Assembly: GCA_021018815.1 (NCBI GenBank)
Contig: JAITYX010000011.1
Span: 3,796,501 to 3,860,500, forward strand
Length of the DNA stretch: 64,000 nucleotides
Source: Talinum fruticosum
Taxonomy: Eukaryota; Streptophyta; Magnoliopsida; Caryophyllales; Talinaceae
Direction: 5' to 3'
In this document: positions 47,305-61,472 of the stretch, piece after piece
Layout of the letters: each line of letters opens with the position of its first letter
How positions within the stretch are numbered: position 1 is the first letter of the stretch
The notes under the pieces: model-generated
Told to the model about the DNA's origin: nothing
Seen by the model: the letters and a program-made list of their open reading frames with translations, nothing else
The model's database searches: none
Position numbers and translations under genes: made by a program

Positions 47305-48618
47305 TCATCATATATATAATATTAAAAGTTGGGTCTAAGCGATACATGAGCGACACGTAAGATGCTTATTTGGCGATACCATTAATTGCAAAATTAGATT
47401 ATATTTAAACAACTTTACTAATTTAGTAAAAATAACATTAATATTATACTTTGTCAATATTGATATACTAATTTAGTAATGAAATTTTACGATAAAAATT
47501 ACATTGATATTATATTTCAATATTATACTATTTTAATAATCTAATTTTTAAAAAATTATTTTAATATATAATTTATGTAACTGACTACATAAAAAAATGT
47601 TATAGATTTTTAATTATGATATGCTAATTTAGACACAAAATTTGATGATAAAAAAATACATTGATATTATAGTTCAATATTTGAAAAATTAAATTATTTT
47701 AAAATAATTTAACTAACTTAGTAATGAAATTTGATGATAAAAAATACATTGATATTATACTTCAATATTTGAAAAATTAAATTATTTTAAAATAATTTAA
47801 CTAACTTAGTAATGAAATTTGATGATAAAAATTACAATAATATTATAATAATTTACTAATTTAAAATAATTAAAGTAGAGTATAACATGTAATTTTCCAA
47901 ATTTATTTCAATATGTAAGTTATGTAACCGACTACATAATCAAAAAAATTTAAAAGAATAACTTTAAAAATAATATAATTTAATAATAAAATTAGAGTGT
48001 ATAATGTAATTTTTTTCAAATTCGTTTTGGTTTGAAATTTACCTAACCACCTACATAATCCAAAAATATTGAACTGTTTCAATTGTGATATACTAATTTA
48101 GTGATGAAATTTGATAATAATAAATTACATTACATTAATACTTATACTTCAATATTATACTCAAATATGATTAATATAAATATTATGAGCATGACTAATA
48201 TAAATTATTACTTTTAAAATTATTATTAATACTTCCTCTCTTGAACTCTTGAATTTCTATACCTTCTTCAACGGATGTACAAGTTACATGTTTTTAATGA
48301 CTTAAATGTTTTTATATTCAATTTATTGTGTAATTTATTAATAGTAATACTTATTTACAATATCATTAATGCACCGTAACTGATTTACTACTACTAGTAA
48401 TGGCTATCCATATTCCCACATAATAAAATAAATTATAAAAAAATTAAAAAAATATTTTTATATTAACTATTTAAAGATATGTATATCTACTCATGTTCTT
48501 TTAACTTATTATTAATTTTTATTGGTATAAATTAATTAAAAATAATAAAATAATAAAATAAATAATTATAAAAATAAAATTAATTAATAACCTTGCATAG
48601 TAAGGGGTATAACCCTAG
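47305..48618 (+). mobile_element. Non-autonomous Helitron, about 1.3 kb
   Basis: The left end A|TCATCATATATATAATATTA (TC start at 47305 or 47308) has the AT-rich form usual for Helitron 5' ends. The right end has a short hairpin (CCTTGCATAGTAAGG, 48591-48605), then GGTATAACC and CTAG (48615-48618), followed by T. The insertion is between A and T. The interior is very AT-rich, with no helicase or Rep motif, so it would depend on an autonomous partner. Its end matches the one at 31181 (AAGGGGTATA..CCTAG). Confidence 0.65.
47642..47829 (+). repeat. 88/89-bp tandem repeat in the Helitron
   Basis: TTGATGATAAAAAATACATT, then GATATTATACTTCAATATTT, and on through AACTAACTTAGTAATGAAAT, repeats at 47642, 47731 and 47819. 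This gives two full units plus the start of a third. More diverged relatives occur at about 47450 and 48100. Confidence 0.85.
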
Positions 48619-48640
48619 TTCATACATAAACTTAACCCAA

Positions 48641-50128
<1,488 letters not shown>

Positions 50129-50494
50129 GTGTGCTTACTAAGACTTGAGGCTCCGATTCTTGAATTTATTTATTGGATGGCGGTTTATAGAAACCGTTTT
50201 ATGTTCAAAAGTGTTTTTAGAAGTTCTCGGGATAGGCAAATAGAAATAATTACTCTAAATAAATCACGAGTGAAGTTCATCTGTGCCAAGCGATTAAACC
50301 TTCTTGGACCAGGAGTAGGGCACAAGATCTGTCACAAGAAACCGGATTTATGCCCTAGCATCGCTGAAATGGTCTTGGTCGGAAAGGCTGACTTGAAGGT
50401 TTGGTTCAAAAATTGTATAATTTTCTATAAAAATCGAGATGCATTATTAGAGGAAAAAGAGATTAAAAAGGAGTTGTCAATCAATTTTGAATAA
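50129..50494 (+). CDS. Unidentified ORF, 121 codons
   Basis: An ATG frame of 121 codons has ordinary composition (RSSRDRQIEIITLNKSRVKF; ADLKVWFKNCIIFYKNRDAL). I recognise no domain. It lies in AT-rich, TE-laden DNA and has no obvious introns or promoter. It may be part of an unrecognised element or chance. Confidence 0.2.
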   Translation: MCLLRLEAPILEFIYWMAVYRNRFMFKSVFRSSRDRQIEIITLNKSRVKFICAKRLNLLGPGVGHKICHKKPDLCPSIAEMVLVGKADLKVWFKNCIIFYKNRDALLEEKEIKKELSINFE

Positions 50495-52839
50495 AATTAA
50501 TAAAATAATTTTACTTTCATAATTTGACCTTAAACCAAAAGGACAACTGAAAGGGACAAAAAAAGCACAAACTTGGAAATGTTTTAAAAAGACTTCATTG
50601 GCATAAGCCAATGATTCAGATGTTTAGGAGCGAAGGTACAAATAAAGAGGGGTGTTCTTTATTCTAGCGGATGTAGCCACGTGGACCAAGACAGTGGTTT
50701 GTGAATCCACTATGCACGGGTTCAATTTGAAGTTATTCTCCTAATAAATGCTTGAGACCAAGTTACAATTATTTCCTTTTCCGCCTATGGGTTAGAGTAT
50801 TATTATATTGACAAACATGATTCTCTTTTCTAAGAATCCAGAGTATTACTTCATTGTATATGAATTTATAGAACTTTTTCAATTCTAAATTAGAAATTCA
50901 AAAGGTAAGGTTTTTCATGTCACATGAAACTCACACCAAAAGTAAAAAAAGAAATATTTCTTCTCTTTTATGAAATGAATATTTTTAAAGAATGAATAAG
51001 TTTAAAGAAATAATCTATGTTAATTAAAAATGGTAAGTACAAAATTGTGCTGAAGAAAATCAAACATACAATATGTTAATTACAAAATTAAAACAGTCAC
51101 GTCATGCAAATAAAAGTGATAAATAAAGTGGTAAAGAAAAGCGACAAATCTAAGTTAAACTATTACAATGGGAAAGGAGGAAATTAAATGCAATTACTTT
51201 GCTTTGAAGCCCACAATATGGAAATAAATAACTAAAAATAAAAATTGAAGGACTTGTATGATTGGATTCATGCCCTCGAGTCAACCCACTTATAGGACTC
51301 GAAGCTTGACTAGATTCAGCGAGTAACGGCAGGAAATATAGAGCTTCAAAAGGAAATGAAAACTTCTTTCTAAGAGAGCTTTAGGATAGAAAAGGTGTAG
51401 GAGTAAGTTGAGAGAGTGGAGCGGAAATGAGAGTAGAAAAATATCGCAAAATAGAGATAATTTCACCAAAATTGTGTGTCAAATAAGGGGAGTAAGACCT
51501 CTATTTATAGAAAGCATTAGGGTGAAGCCCAACCTTCTTTTAGCCTCAAAACTGGATAAGCGGCTAAGGTTTAGCGCTAAAAAAATTGCCAAAAGATAGC
51601 ACAAAATTTGGGGAGCTAAATGAGTAAAACCGTAGCATTCTCGGCGGTTGGAGGCCGGATCCAGTTCAAACCTAGGTATGGAGAGTCGAGCCTAAACTTG
51701 GGCTGACTGAAGCTAAGTAGGGATGACCGAATCCGGTCCTTTGGGCTATATTTTGGCTGACTTCTACCGTGGGTTGCTAGTTGCTTTGGTTTTTGGGCTA
51801 AATGGGAATTTTTTTTCCTTTGTTTTAGTCCGGTTTTGCTCGAGCATACTCTTTATCATTGGGCTGACAAGAGAAATAAATATACAAAGAATTAAAAACC
51901 AAGACACTTTTTTTAGGTTTCTACAATTAGCCCCCACTTTGACCGAGTTTGCATAAGATGAAGGTCAAAGTAAATACTAAGAGATACTTATCTTATTATC
52001 GGTATCACTTTGGACACTCGTTGTAGTGCGAGAAAGAGTGTCGAGGATTAGTCACTTAGGATGACCTAAGCATTAATGGTGGGCTTGGATTTGACTTGTA
52101 GTATGAAATCCAAAATTCGGCTAGCCGATTCGTAGGCTTGGCTTCATGAAAGTCCTAAAGCTCATATGGTAGGCCTAAACTTGATCATTTGCTTGGTTAA
52201 AGTTTGGCTGATGTTTGTCTTGAAGTTTGTTGACAAAATATTTCCTGCACAAACATTTTTGTTGCTTTTCCTTTTTCTTTTTGTAAGCTGAAATTTGCCT
52301 ATAAAAAAGGTTGCTTAGAGGATCGTCATTTGCACTACCTCATTTCTTATTAATAACCTCCTTGCTTACTTAACTTTTATAGTCTTCCTTTCTTCTTAGG
52401 AAACTCCTTAATTCTTTGCTTTTTAGCTTCCCTAGTCTTCTTTTCTTCTTATAAACTAGTGTGGTTCTCAAATAAAATTATCTTTCAAAATGCCCTGGAG
52501 AAGACAACATCCTGAATAGAGGACAAGAGTTGAAGGGGTTGCGCATGGTCCTTTTATTAAGCTAGAATGGCGACCATTTCTAAGAGTGGAACCCTGTCAA
52601 CCTACTAGTTGCTGCCTACCACCATGTATCTTCTTTGGCTGTATATTCAATGATAGTAATCTTTTCTTTAAATGTTTTCTTCAATGATAGTATGACATTT
52701 TGCTAAAATTTTCTTATGGAGAGACACCTTGAGGGGTGGTGGGGCTGTGAGGAAAGTCATTGATGCCCTCCACAAATTAGACTTCTCTGTGGCTTAAACC
52801 ATGAATCCTATTGGGTTGGGCTTTTTCTTTACCACTTTA
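50495..52839. other. Intergenic; possible old LTR-element sequence
   Basis: No gene is recognised. The stretch at 51900-52030 (TTTCTACAATTAGCCCCCAC, TTTGACCGAG) has the look of LTR-retrotransposon flanking or LTR sequence, but I found no matching second copy in the window. Short ORFs at 51408 and 51723 are not convincing. Confidence 0.4.
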
Positions 52840-53449
52840 TGTAGTTTTTGCAATATTACAAATCGAGGAATTACTCGGGCTATTACTGAATGGTTTTGGA
52901 ATAGTACGAACACATGTCACCTTATTTTTGGGAAATGACCTTTACCCATTTAGATTTTGTTGTACTTAGGGGTTTAAGTTTTTTGGTGAACCTTTAGCCT
53001 ATGATCGGAAGTTGTACAAAAATCATACTCTCCTCCTTAACTTCTTTGGGTCAATTTCCTATAGGTTTCCAAATTTCAACAACTTTAAATATTCGCTCCT
53101 CTTCCCTGTTGTAGAAGATAATGAGGTATGTGCTCAACATGACCCACAATATAAAATGAGGATCATCCTTGCCTTTATGTTATGCGTTTTTATCTTTGCG
53201 GATAATGGTAGCAAGGTTTACATCCACTACTTGACCAACTTGGTGGGTCCGGATAAAGTTAAAGACTTGAATTATGGTGTGCCCGCTTACACTCGCTTGA
53301 TGAGAGGCTTGCTTGGGGGAGGGGTTGGCACACCACCTCAAAGGGCCAAAACTAAACCTATATGTCATATCCGGTTTGTAGAGGATTATCGAGGTTTTCT
53401 CTCTCCTACTTCGTTCTTCACATTTATCTTGATGGATAAATTCTTATAA
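52840..53449 (+). pseudogene. Plant mobile domain (PMD, MAIN-like) remnant
   Basis: Pieces in at least two frames follow the order of the plant mobile domain (also called aminotransferase-like): ITEWFWNSTNTCHLIF (about 52883), a FGEPLAYD-like part, then ILAFMLCVFIFADNGSKVYI (about 53166) and LNYGVPAYTRLMRGLLGG (about 53268). PMD proteins include the MAIN/MAIL1 genes and are also carried by some MULE and Ty3/gypsy elements. Stops and shifts at about 52955-53000 break the frame. It ends about 60 bp before the chromovirus LTR. Whether it is a gene fossil or transposon cargo cannot be told. Confidence 0.6.
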
Positions 53450-53512
53450 TATGTGATTTTTATAGTCGTGGCTTTATAAGGATTTCCCACAATTCTCGCT
53501 TGATTCGTCCTT

Positions 53513-56210
53513 TGTAACAACCCGACTCTAAACCACATTGTTTATTTTATTAATTCATTAATTACAAGATTTATATAACTGAGCGCGTACACTTTAATTA
53601 GACATTTTATATTTAAATTATTTTTATATACGTGTTATGCAGCTCGAGCGACGAAGTGGCCTCGATAAAAATCTCATAATAATGATTATAAATTACGCAT
53701 ATGTTTAAAAGAGAAAATTTTAAAATTTACATGAGATGGTATATAATTACAAGGTCACTAATATTATATTTCAAGCGAACAATTATATTTATAATTTGTA
53801 AACATCATCAATAAAATAATATAAAATAAAAAAGTAACAAAAATAATAAATAAATAAATAAATACATAAAAATAAACATAAAAATAAAACAAAAATAATA
53901 ACAATAAATTAATCAAATTTTTGAAAGAAAAATCCAAAAATTGAATTATCCGGAATTTGTATTAAAAAAAATTAAAATTAAAAATTTGTAGATAAATGAA
54001 ATCGGGAAACTTCGGTCATCGGTTTCCTTCATCTTTGCGTGTCCTGTTCCTCTGCCTCTCCCGTCCTCCCCTGCTTCTTCCTCCTCGTGGGCGCCTCTCC
54101 TCCAGCCACCAGCACGGCCGACGCCGGCCGGAGGACCGGCCTCGGCCTTCTTTCTCCCTCCCTTTCTCTCTCTGTCGCGCTCGCTATTTTCCTTTCTCTC
54201 TCTCACCGCGTTCTGCTCCTCCTCTGCCGCGGCCCACTTAGCAGCCAACTCCCAGCTGCAGCGGCCGCCGGAGTTAGTCGCCGCCTCGCCATTGGTCTCC
54301 GGTGCAGCCGCCGCGCACCACTACCCCTGCTCGTCCTCCTCGACTTCTCCTCTCCGAATTTGAAGGTAAAACGCCAAACCCTAAATTATCAAGTTCGTTA
54401 TTTATTTAAGCAACTATAATTGTAAATTGAAGTATATGATTTAGAAGTATGTTGTTGAGTGAATCGAAGAATGATTTTAAGAAATTCGAATTGGTGTGAA
54501 TGATCGAGTTGTGGCATTTTGATGGATTGATTGTATATGAATGTGAACAAATGTGGTTTCTTTTGGGAAATTATAATTTAGTGAATGAGATTAGGGATGT
54601 TTTGTTATAAAATTGAGTAATTTGATGGATTTGTTATATTTTGGGAATGATTATATTGAGCAAATGCATGGGGAAAGTGTATATAGAAGTCTGAAACTAG
54701 ATAAAGTGTAAGTGTAGAGGTGCGAGAAAAATTCAAATATTAAGGATACCTAATTATGGTTGTGAATATGAATTCTGTTGAGAAAATAATGCTTAGGCCC
54801 TTAAAATGGTGTATGCATGAATTTTGGGCAATTCCATGAATTGTGAAACCTTCCTACGGAAAGGCATTTGATGGATTAATAAATTACTTAACTATGGATT
54901 TTGAATGCGGGGAAAGGAGAAGTAAGGAATAAATTAGGAATAAGTGTTTGTTTATGTGTGTGTATATATATATATATGCCATTTTCAATCCAAGTCAACT
55001 AACAAATTGAATTACATCAAAATCATTGAGTATCTAATTAGCCTAATCAACTTCTTTAATTAGTATGCATTGTATTTAATATTTGAAACGGAATTAACGC
55101 AGTAAAGTTGAGTAATACAAATGCTAGTTTAACCGATTTCCGTATAAATATAGGAAATGAAATAAATTATCAATGCTTATACAAATTCAATTATTGAAAT
55201 TCAAGAGAAACATTATTAATAACAAAAATCTATTTGAAACATAATTGAGGCCACTTCGATCGCCGAATAGGTGGTAACTTAAATTTTTATGAAAGGGGAG
55301 AAACAAAAATTCTCAATTCAGTACGTTCATTGCACTGTACCCTTCAAAAATTCACATATTTCAGCAAATCTCAACATTTCTTATATAAATAACTAATAAT
55401 GAATCATTTGCAAATCAAGTTTTGTCACCTAATTAAGTGGTCCCCGCTCAATTATCAATTATCAATTATCGGGGTTTATGCCCTTCAATTCCACTGCGCG
55501 GCTTCAACTCGGGTTCTCGGTCGGCCTAGGAGGTGTGCACCTTATTCAAAGATCGTGTCAATTATCAAGGGGTTCCACTTTCGAGATAATAACCGGCAAT
55601 CAAGTTTTACTCATATTCTCTCCCCCGATTTCAAACTAAAATGAATTGAAATGCACACGCTCAATCAATGTGTTTCAAAATTATTTGACTGTGCGGGAAT
55701 GTTTGTACTGAGTTTCGATTCATTCTTCGAATTATTTTAATGTTTTTGTTTTTAGGAAAAGCATATGTGAATAGTCCTTTGCCTAAGAAGCCTGACGGGA
55801 GCAAGACTTAGCTGGATACTTCATTATCATTGCTCTATGATGGATTAGATGCTCACAGTGATTCTCCTCCTCGTTAAGTTTGGGTTTGACCTTGGATTGT
55901 AATTAAATATTGCGTATTTCCTGTCGCAGTCTGTTGTTTTGGCCGTTAATATACTGTAATTATGTAGCAGGACTGTACTTTGGGATTGGTTTATTTAAGT
56001 TGTCGGCATGACACCCTGCGACGTAGCATTTAATGCTTCCACGACTTACAAGGGCATAACTAATAGACACGAGGCTATTATGGTATTTCATTTCAGCCTT
56101 GTCCTTTTGTTAGGGCGGCGTAACGCCTTCGATCGTTAACTTCCGCTGCAACCATACCTAATATTCTCGAATTAGAGAATTATTAAGTAACGATAACTAG
56201 GGGCATCACA
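53513..56210 (+). repeat. Left LTR of the chromovirus
   Basis: This 2698-bp LTR starts TGTAACAACCCGAC and ends GGGGCATCACA. It includes a C/T-rich segment (54020-54360) with a small ORF, an AT-rich middle and a 3' part ending at the primer site. Confidence 0.92.
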
Positions 56211-56214
56211 GTTG

Positions 56215-56226
56215 TGGTATCGGAGC
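56215..56226 (+). promoter_or_regulatory. Primer binding site, initiator tRNA-Met type
   Basis: TGGTATCGGAGC lies 4 bp after the LTR. The usual site is TGGTATCAGAGC; here CAG reads CGG. Confidence 0.85.
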
Positions 56227-56948
56227 GAGGTTTAGAGATCACTTGTGAGTAATAGGATTCTAAGGTGACATGATTTGACCTTTAGGAAAATTACGTGACT
56301 ATTAATTCCTCAAGTTGTCGTTTTGGGATTTGTGGATGTAGTGTAGTTAATGTTGGATTGATATATATATGCTTTTGGTTATGCTAGTGCAAACGATTTA
56401 CGTAACAACTCAAGTTGCTGAAGTGCATTGCATATGCGCCTAAGTGTGGTACCTTGTAATTAAGTTCATATAGTTTGTATCACATGTATCATAAACCATT
56501 TAGGTTATTTTAAGCCTTAATGTATATTGGTTGGACTCCGACGTGTGGCCGTTGAGTTGTGTACTACGAGCGTGTGGCTCGTTGAGTGATATTGTGGTCT
56601 TTATGTAGGGTTTTAAGGCTTCAAGCCTAGGGGATATATCATATTACAGACATGAACTTTGCCAAAATTTTTAGAAAATATAAAACTCTTTGTGGAAGTT
56701 TCTTTTATTATCTTTGAGTTGGAGTTAGAAAGCAAAACCGACACTTGAATGAGCCTTGGGAGTTCCTTTAATTGGGGACTTCTCAACCTATGAGAATTTC
56801 CAAAATGATAATCTAACATACAATTTGGTATTACTTATTATATAAAAGTAGGAGTTAACTAAGTTTATATTAGAAGTTGTTAACAATTTGTTTCATAGGA
56901 GAGGGAAAAGAAATTAATTAGGAAAATTTTATATTTATATGATTCAGC

Positions 56949-58060
56949 ATGTCCGAGCTAGAAAGCAATAACGTAATTTCGAGTGTAACTATAGAGTTGG
57001 CTTATGATTGAGGACTTGTCGAATAGCCATTAGAAACCCCTCCCAATTCGCAACAAATCCTTAGTGAAACCCAATCTGTACCTTTAGAGATTTCCACTGA
57101 TACCATGGACCCAAACTATTGGAGGAACTTGGTGATAGAGTTAATGAAAAGGGTTCCTCCTATACCAACTAAATCCACTTTTAAGCCTAGCAAGTTAGCC
57201 GACGAGTGACTTGTCGTAATCCTAAGACTTATAATGGAAAGATTGATACGAGTGGAATGAGAAAGATGTATTAGGAGAAAGAAAAAGATATTTGTGGTTG
57301 TTGAGGTACCTAAAAAGAAAAAAAAAGGGTGAACATAGGGACATATTATCTAATTGGTGAAACACGATGAAAAACAAATTTCGAGGTTGTGTGTTCACTT
57401 GGGGAAATTTTTAGAAGAGCTTACGGTTAAATTTTACTCAACTATAGTTCAGCGACCAAAAAGGAAAAGAGTTTTAGAGTTGAATATGGACAACAACATG
57501 ATGGTAATGCAAGTATGCTAGTAAATTTTATGGAGCTATCTGGATTTGCCCGGACTTTGTCACTACTCATAGGATGAAGATGATAAGATTTGAGTAAGGC
57601 TTGGCTTATTATGTTCGACATCAACTTGCTAGTTAATCTATCAAAGATTGTCAAGAATTATATGAGAGAGTAGTAGAGGTTGAACGAGTAAAGAACGAGC
57701 TAAGGGTCTTAAATCTCAAAGACTCAAAAGGAAGTGAAACAATACAAGTGAGAGGGTAATTCAAAAGGAACATGTTACTAGTTCCAACAAGGGTCACTCA
57801 TTGTGGGAAATGTTGCCAAACAAATCACACCGCACTGCAGTTGTCGAATGGGTAGTAATAAATATATGTGGTGTGGTAGCCTTGAACATTTAGTAAACAC
57901 TTTCCCAAAAGGATAGAAAGCTGTAGAGAAGGGAGTTGCCAAGCCTCTAATGACACCATGTGAAAGAACCGCGCCATCTTCCAAACTCTGTGATCGTAGG
58001 ACAAGTGTAAATGATGAACAAGAAAGAAACCGCAACTTTAGGAACGACGATTATCACTAG
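56949..58060 (+). pseudogene. Chromovirus gag, frameshifted
   Basis: After a leader there is a gag-like part with DPNYWRNLVIELMKRVPPIP (about 57110). A later part has a degenerate zinc-knuckle region (THCGKCCQTNHTA at about 57790; WCGSLEHLVNTFP at about 57870). The frame changes several times and contains stops. Confidence 0.6.
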
Positions 58061-61000
58061 TACTAAACCCAAGGTCTTTTTATGTTTTATTTGATTCAGG
58101 TGCCACCCATTTATTTATGTTTACTCAAGCTGCCTCTCAATTAAACTCAAATGATCATAAAGCCCTAATAGAGTGCCAAATCGGGTTGCCGATGAAGAAG
58201 TTTTAAAATGCTCTACTCTTTATCAGCATGTGCTTGTTGTCATATGTGTTTCCATAGATTTAATCCGATCCGATCCGTCGGAAGTTATTTAGGAATAGAT
58301 TGATTGGTGACCCATGAAGTGAACAAAGATTATAAAGGTTATAAGATTATTTTAAAGGGCCGTAAAGGGACGAAGTGTGTTTTCGGGGTGAAAAGGATAT
58401 AAAGGAGTATTCCACAATTTCAGTTATGAAGGCTAGCCGATTATTAAGATAGGATTGCATGGGGTAATTATGTTATGTTACCGAGGATAAAAAAAAAAGA
58501 AGAGACGAGATATAAATGTTATACTTGCAATATGCGAATTTTTATACGTATTTCTCGAAAATTTACTTGGTCTACTTCTTCAAAGGGAGATTGAATTTGA
58601 AATTGAACTAATTTCTTGGGCATAACCCATTTCTAAAATGTCATATAGGATGGCCCAAGGGAGCTCATAGTATTAAAAGCTCAACTTGAGGAATTACTGC
58701 AAAAGGATTCATTAGGCCAAGTGTGTTAACTTGGGGAGTTTCGATCTTGTTTACAAAGAAGAACGATTGCACTCCGAGGCTCTGTGCGAATTATAGCAAG
58801 CTAAACGAGGTAATTGTCAAGAATAAGTATCCTCTCGCCTCGAGTTGATGGCTTGTTTGATCGGATACAAGGAGTTACCATGTTTTACCAACTTGGAATT
58901 AAATAGGAAGATATTTCTAAAACTACCTTTAGAACTAAATACGGATTCTACGAATTTAAGGTGATGCCCGGAGGATTTACCAATATATCTGCTGCGTTCA
59001 TGGACTTCATGAATAGACTTTTTGAGGACTTATCTAAATAAATTTGTGGTGGTGGTTCTTGATGATATTCTTATGTACTCTAAGGATAAGAGAGAAGATG
59101 ACGAGTAGCTGTGAATGGTGTTATAAACTTTGAGAGGACATCAATTGTATGCTAAATGGCAAAAATGTGAGTTTCAGCTGAAGAAGTGACATTTTTAGGG
59201 CATATTGTCTCCTAGGAAGAGGTTAAGATCGATCCTCATAAGGTAGATGTAGTAACTCGAATGATCCATACCAACCATTGTTACGTAAGTGAGGAGTTTC
59301 TTGGGTTAGCGATTATTATCGGAGGTTTGTACAAGATCTTTCAAAAATAGCATCACCATTAACCACTTTGTTGAAGAAAACAACCAAATTTGAGTAGTTG
59401 AATAAATGTGAGGAGACATTCCAGGAGCTGGAAGAAAAAAAAAAAGGGGGGTTAACTAGGGCCCTATTCTTACCTTACTCATGGAAGGTAAAAAGTATAC
59501 CATATATAGTGAGGCATTTAAAAAAAAAAGGGGGTTAGGATGTGTATTAATACAAGACGACAAAGTCATAGCTTATGCATCTCAACGACTCGAACCATGT
59601 GAAAAGACTGATCCTACTTATGAAAGGGAATTGGTCTGTTGTTGTTTTGTTTTAAGTATTTGGAGACATTACTTGTATGGGGCAACATGTAAGATTTATA
59701 TTGCCCATTAGAGTTTAAAGTACATTTTTACCCAAAAGAAGATTAATCTAAAGCAATGTCTGCTAGTGGAATTACTTAAGGATTATGACTTACAAATACA
59801 ATATCACTTAGTGAAAGTAAATATAGTGGCAAATGCGTGGAGTACGAAGACAAGACACAGTTTGAATGTAATAATGATAACTCAGCTCGTTGTTATACAA
59901 GACCTCCACAATATGAGTATCGAGTTAGTCTCACATGGACAAACGAGTGGGTTCTTAGTAGCGATAGAGGTATAACCTAACGAAGGAAATTCTATTAAGC
60001 CAAAACAATGATGTCAAGATGAAAAGGATTAAGAAAAATATTAAAAGGAAAATCTCCTGGTTTCAAGGAATATACGAGGATGGAACCTTAAGGTTTTAGA
60101 ACCAGGTTATGTATACCGAATAAAGAAGAATTAAAAAGAAAGATTATTGAGGAAGCCCACAATACACTATACTCAGTACACCCGGGAGGAACAAAAATGT
60201 ACAAGGACTTAAGCAATATTTTTGGTGGAATAATATGAAAAGAGACATCGTAGAATATGTGGATAAGTGCTTAACTTGCCAAATGATTAAGGCCGAACAT
60301 CAACGTCCCGTGGGCGAGTTGAGACCCCTAGAGATACCTACTTGGAAATGGGACTCGATTGCAATGGACTTTGTCATGGGTTACCCCTTACCGCTTCGAA
60401 GAAAAATGCTATTTGGGTTATTGTTGACCGACTTACTAAATCCGCACATTTCATACCAATACATGACACATGGAATGTAGAGACATTGGCGTAGTCATAT
60501 GTCAAGGAAATTGTGAGGTTACATAGAATACTTAAGGATATCATATCTGATAGGGACAAGAGGTTCCAAGCACGTTTTGGTAAGCTTTACAGCGAGCTTT
60601 TGGAACTAAATTAAATTTCGATAGTTCATACCACTCGGAAATAGATGGACAGATCGAAAGGGTGAATCAAATCTTAGAAGATATGTTGAGAGCACGTGTA
60701 CTTGATTGTCGGGGAAGATGGGAAGATGATTTACCCTTGGTAGAATTCTCCTACAATAACAGCTTATCGGGCCACTATTAAAATGGCTCAATTTGAAGCA
60801 TTGTATGGAAGAAAATGTAGAACCCCATTATGTTGAAGTCGAGTTGGATGAAGCATTGATTTTAGGTCCTGAATTGATCTAAGAAACAGTCGAAAAGGTT
60901 AGGAAGATTCAGGAACACATCAAGGCAGCCCAAAGTCGACAAAAGAGTTATGCGAGATAAAAGAAAGAGACCATTGGAATTTGAGGTAGGAGATAAAGTG

Positions 61001-61405
61001 TTTTTGAAAGTGTCCCGAGTAAAAGGGGTCGGAAGGTTCAACGTTAAGGGAAAATTAAGTCCTAGATATATTGGACCGTATGAAATCATAAAGAAGTTAA
61101 ATCCAGTGGCTTATAAGTTAACTTACTTGTCGAACTCGAGCATGTGCATGATGTCTTTCATGTTTCACAGCTGAGAAAGTATGCGCCCGACCTAGGCCAT
61201 AATGTTGTGAGAGAACCTCTTGAAATTGCTGAAAACTTAATATATGAGGAGCAACCGAGTGCAAATATTGGATTATAGGGTCAAGAAACTCCGTAATAAA
61301 AGCATTCCTTTGGTGAAAGTATTGTGGACTAACCATACATCCTCGGAAGCCACATGGGAAATTGAGGAAGAGATGAGAACTAAATATCCTCACTTATTTT
61401 AAGGT
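58060..61405 (+). pseudogene. Chromovirus pol: protease, reverse transcriptase, RNase H, integrase, chromodomain
   Basis: Protease: FDSGATHLFM at 58090-58120. Reverse transcriptase: [20 protein letters not shown] (about 58734), [20 protein letters not shown] (about 58938) and the catalytic region VVVLDDILMYS (about 59046-59080). RNase H: GLGCVLIQDDKVIAYASQRL (about 59535), YERELVCC. Integrase: zinc part DKCLTCQMIKAEHQRPVGEL (about 60262) and WDSIAMDFVMG; the C-terminal part is FEVGDKVFLKVSRVKGVGRF (about 60980) with LSPRYIGPYEI. The chromodomain at about 61268-61402 has ILDYRVKKLRNKSIPLVKVL and SSEATWEIEEEMRTKYPHLF, with the conserved Trp-Glu pair. Chromodomains of this type are thought to steer integration to heterochromatin. 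Frameshifts and stops are frequent. Confidence 0.87.
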
Positions 61406-61437
61406 AAGTTTGCAAACCTTATTGTCGAATGCTCAAG

Positions 61438-61472
61438 TTTCGAGGACGAAACTTATTTTAAGTGAGGAAGAC
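61438..61472 (+). promoter_or_regulatory. 3' end motif and polypurine tract of the chromovirus
   Basis: TTTCGAGGACGAAACTTATT is followed by AAGTGAGGAAGA just before the right LTR. The purine stretch is interrupted by T at one place. Confidence 0.65.
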
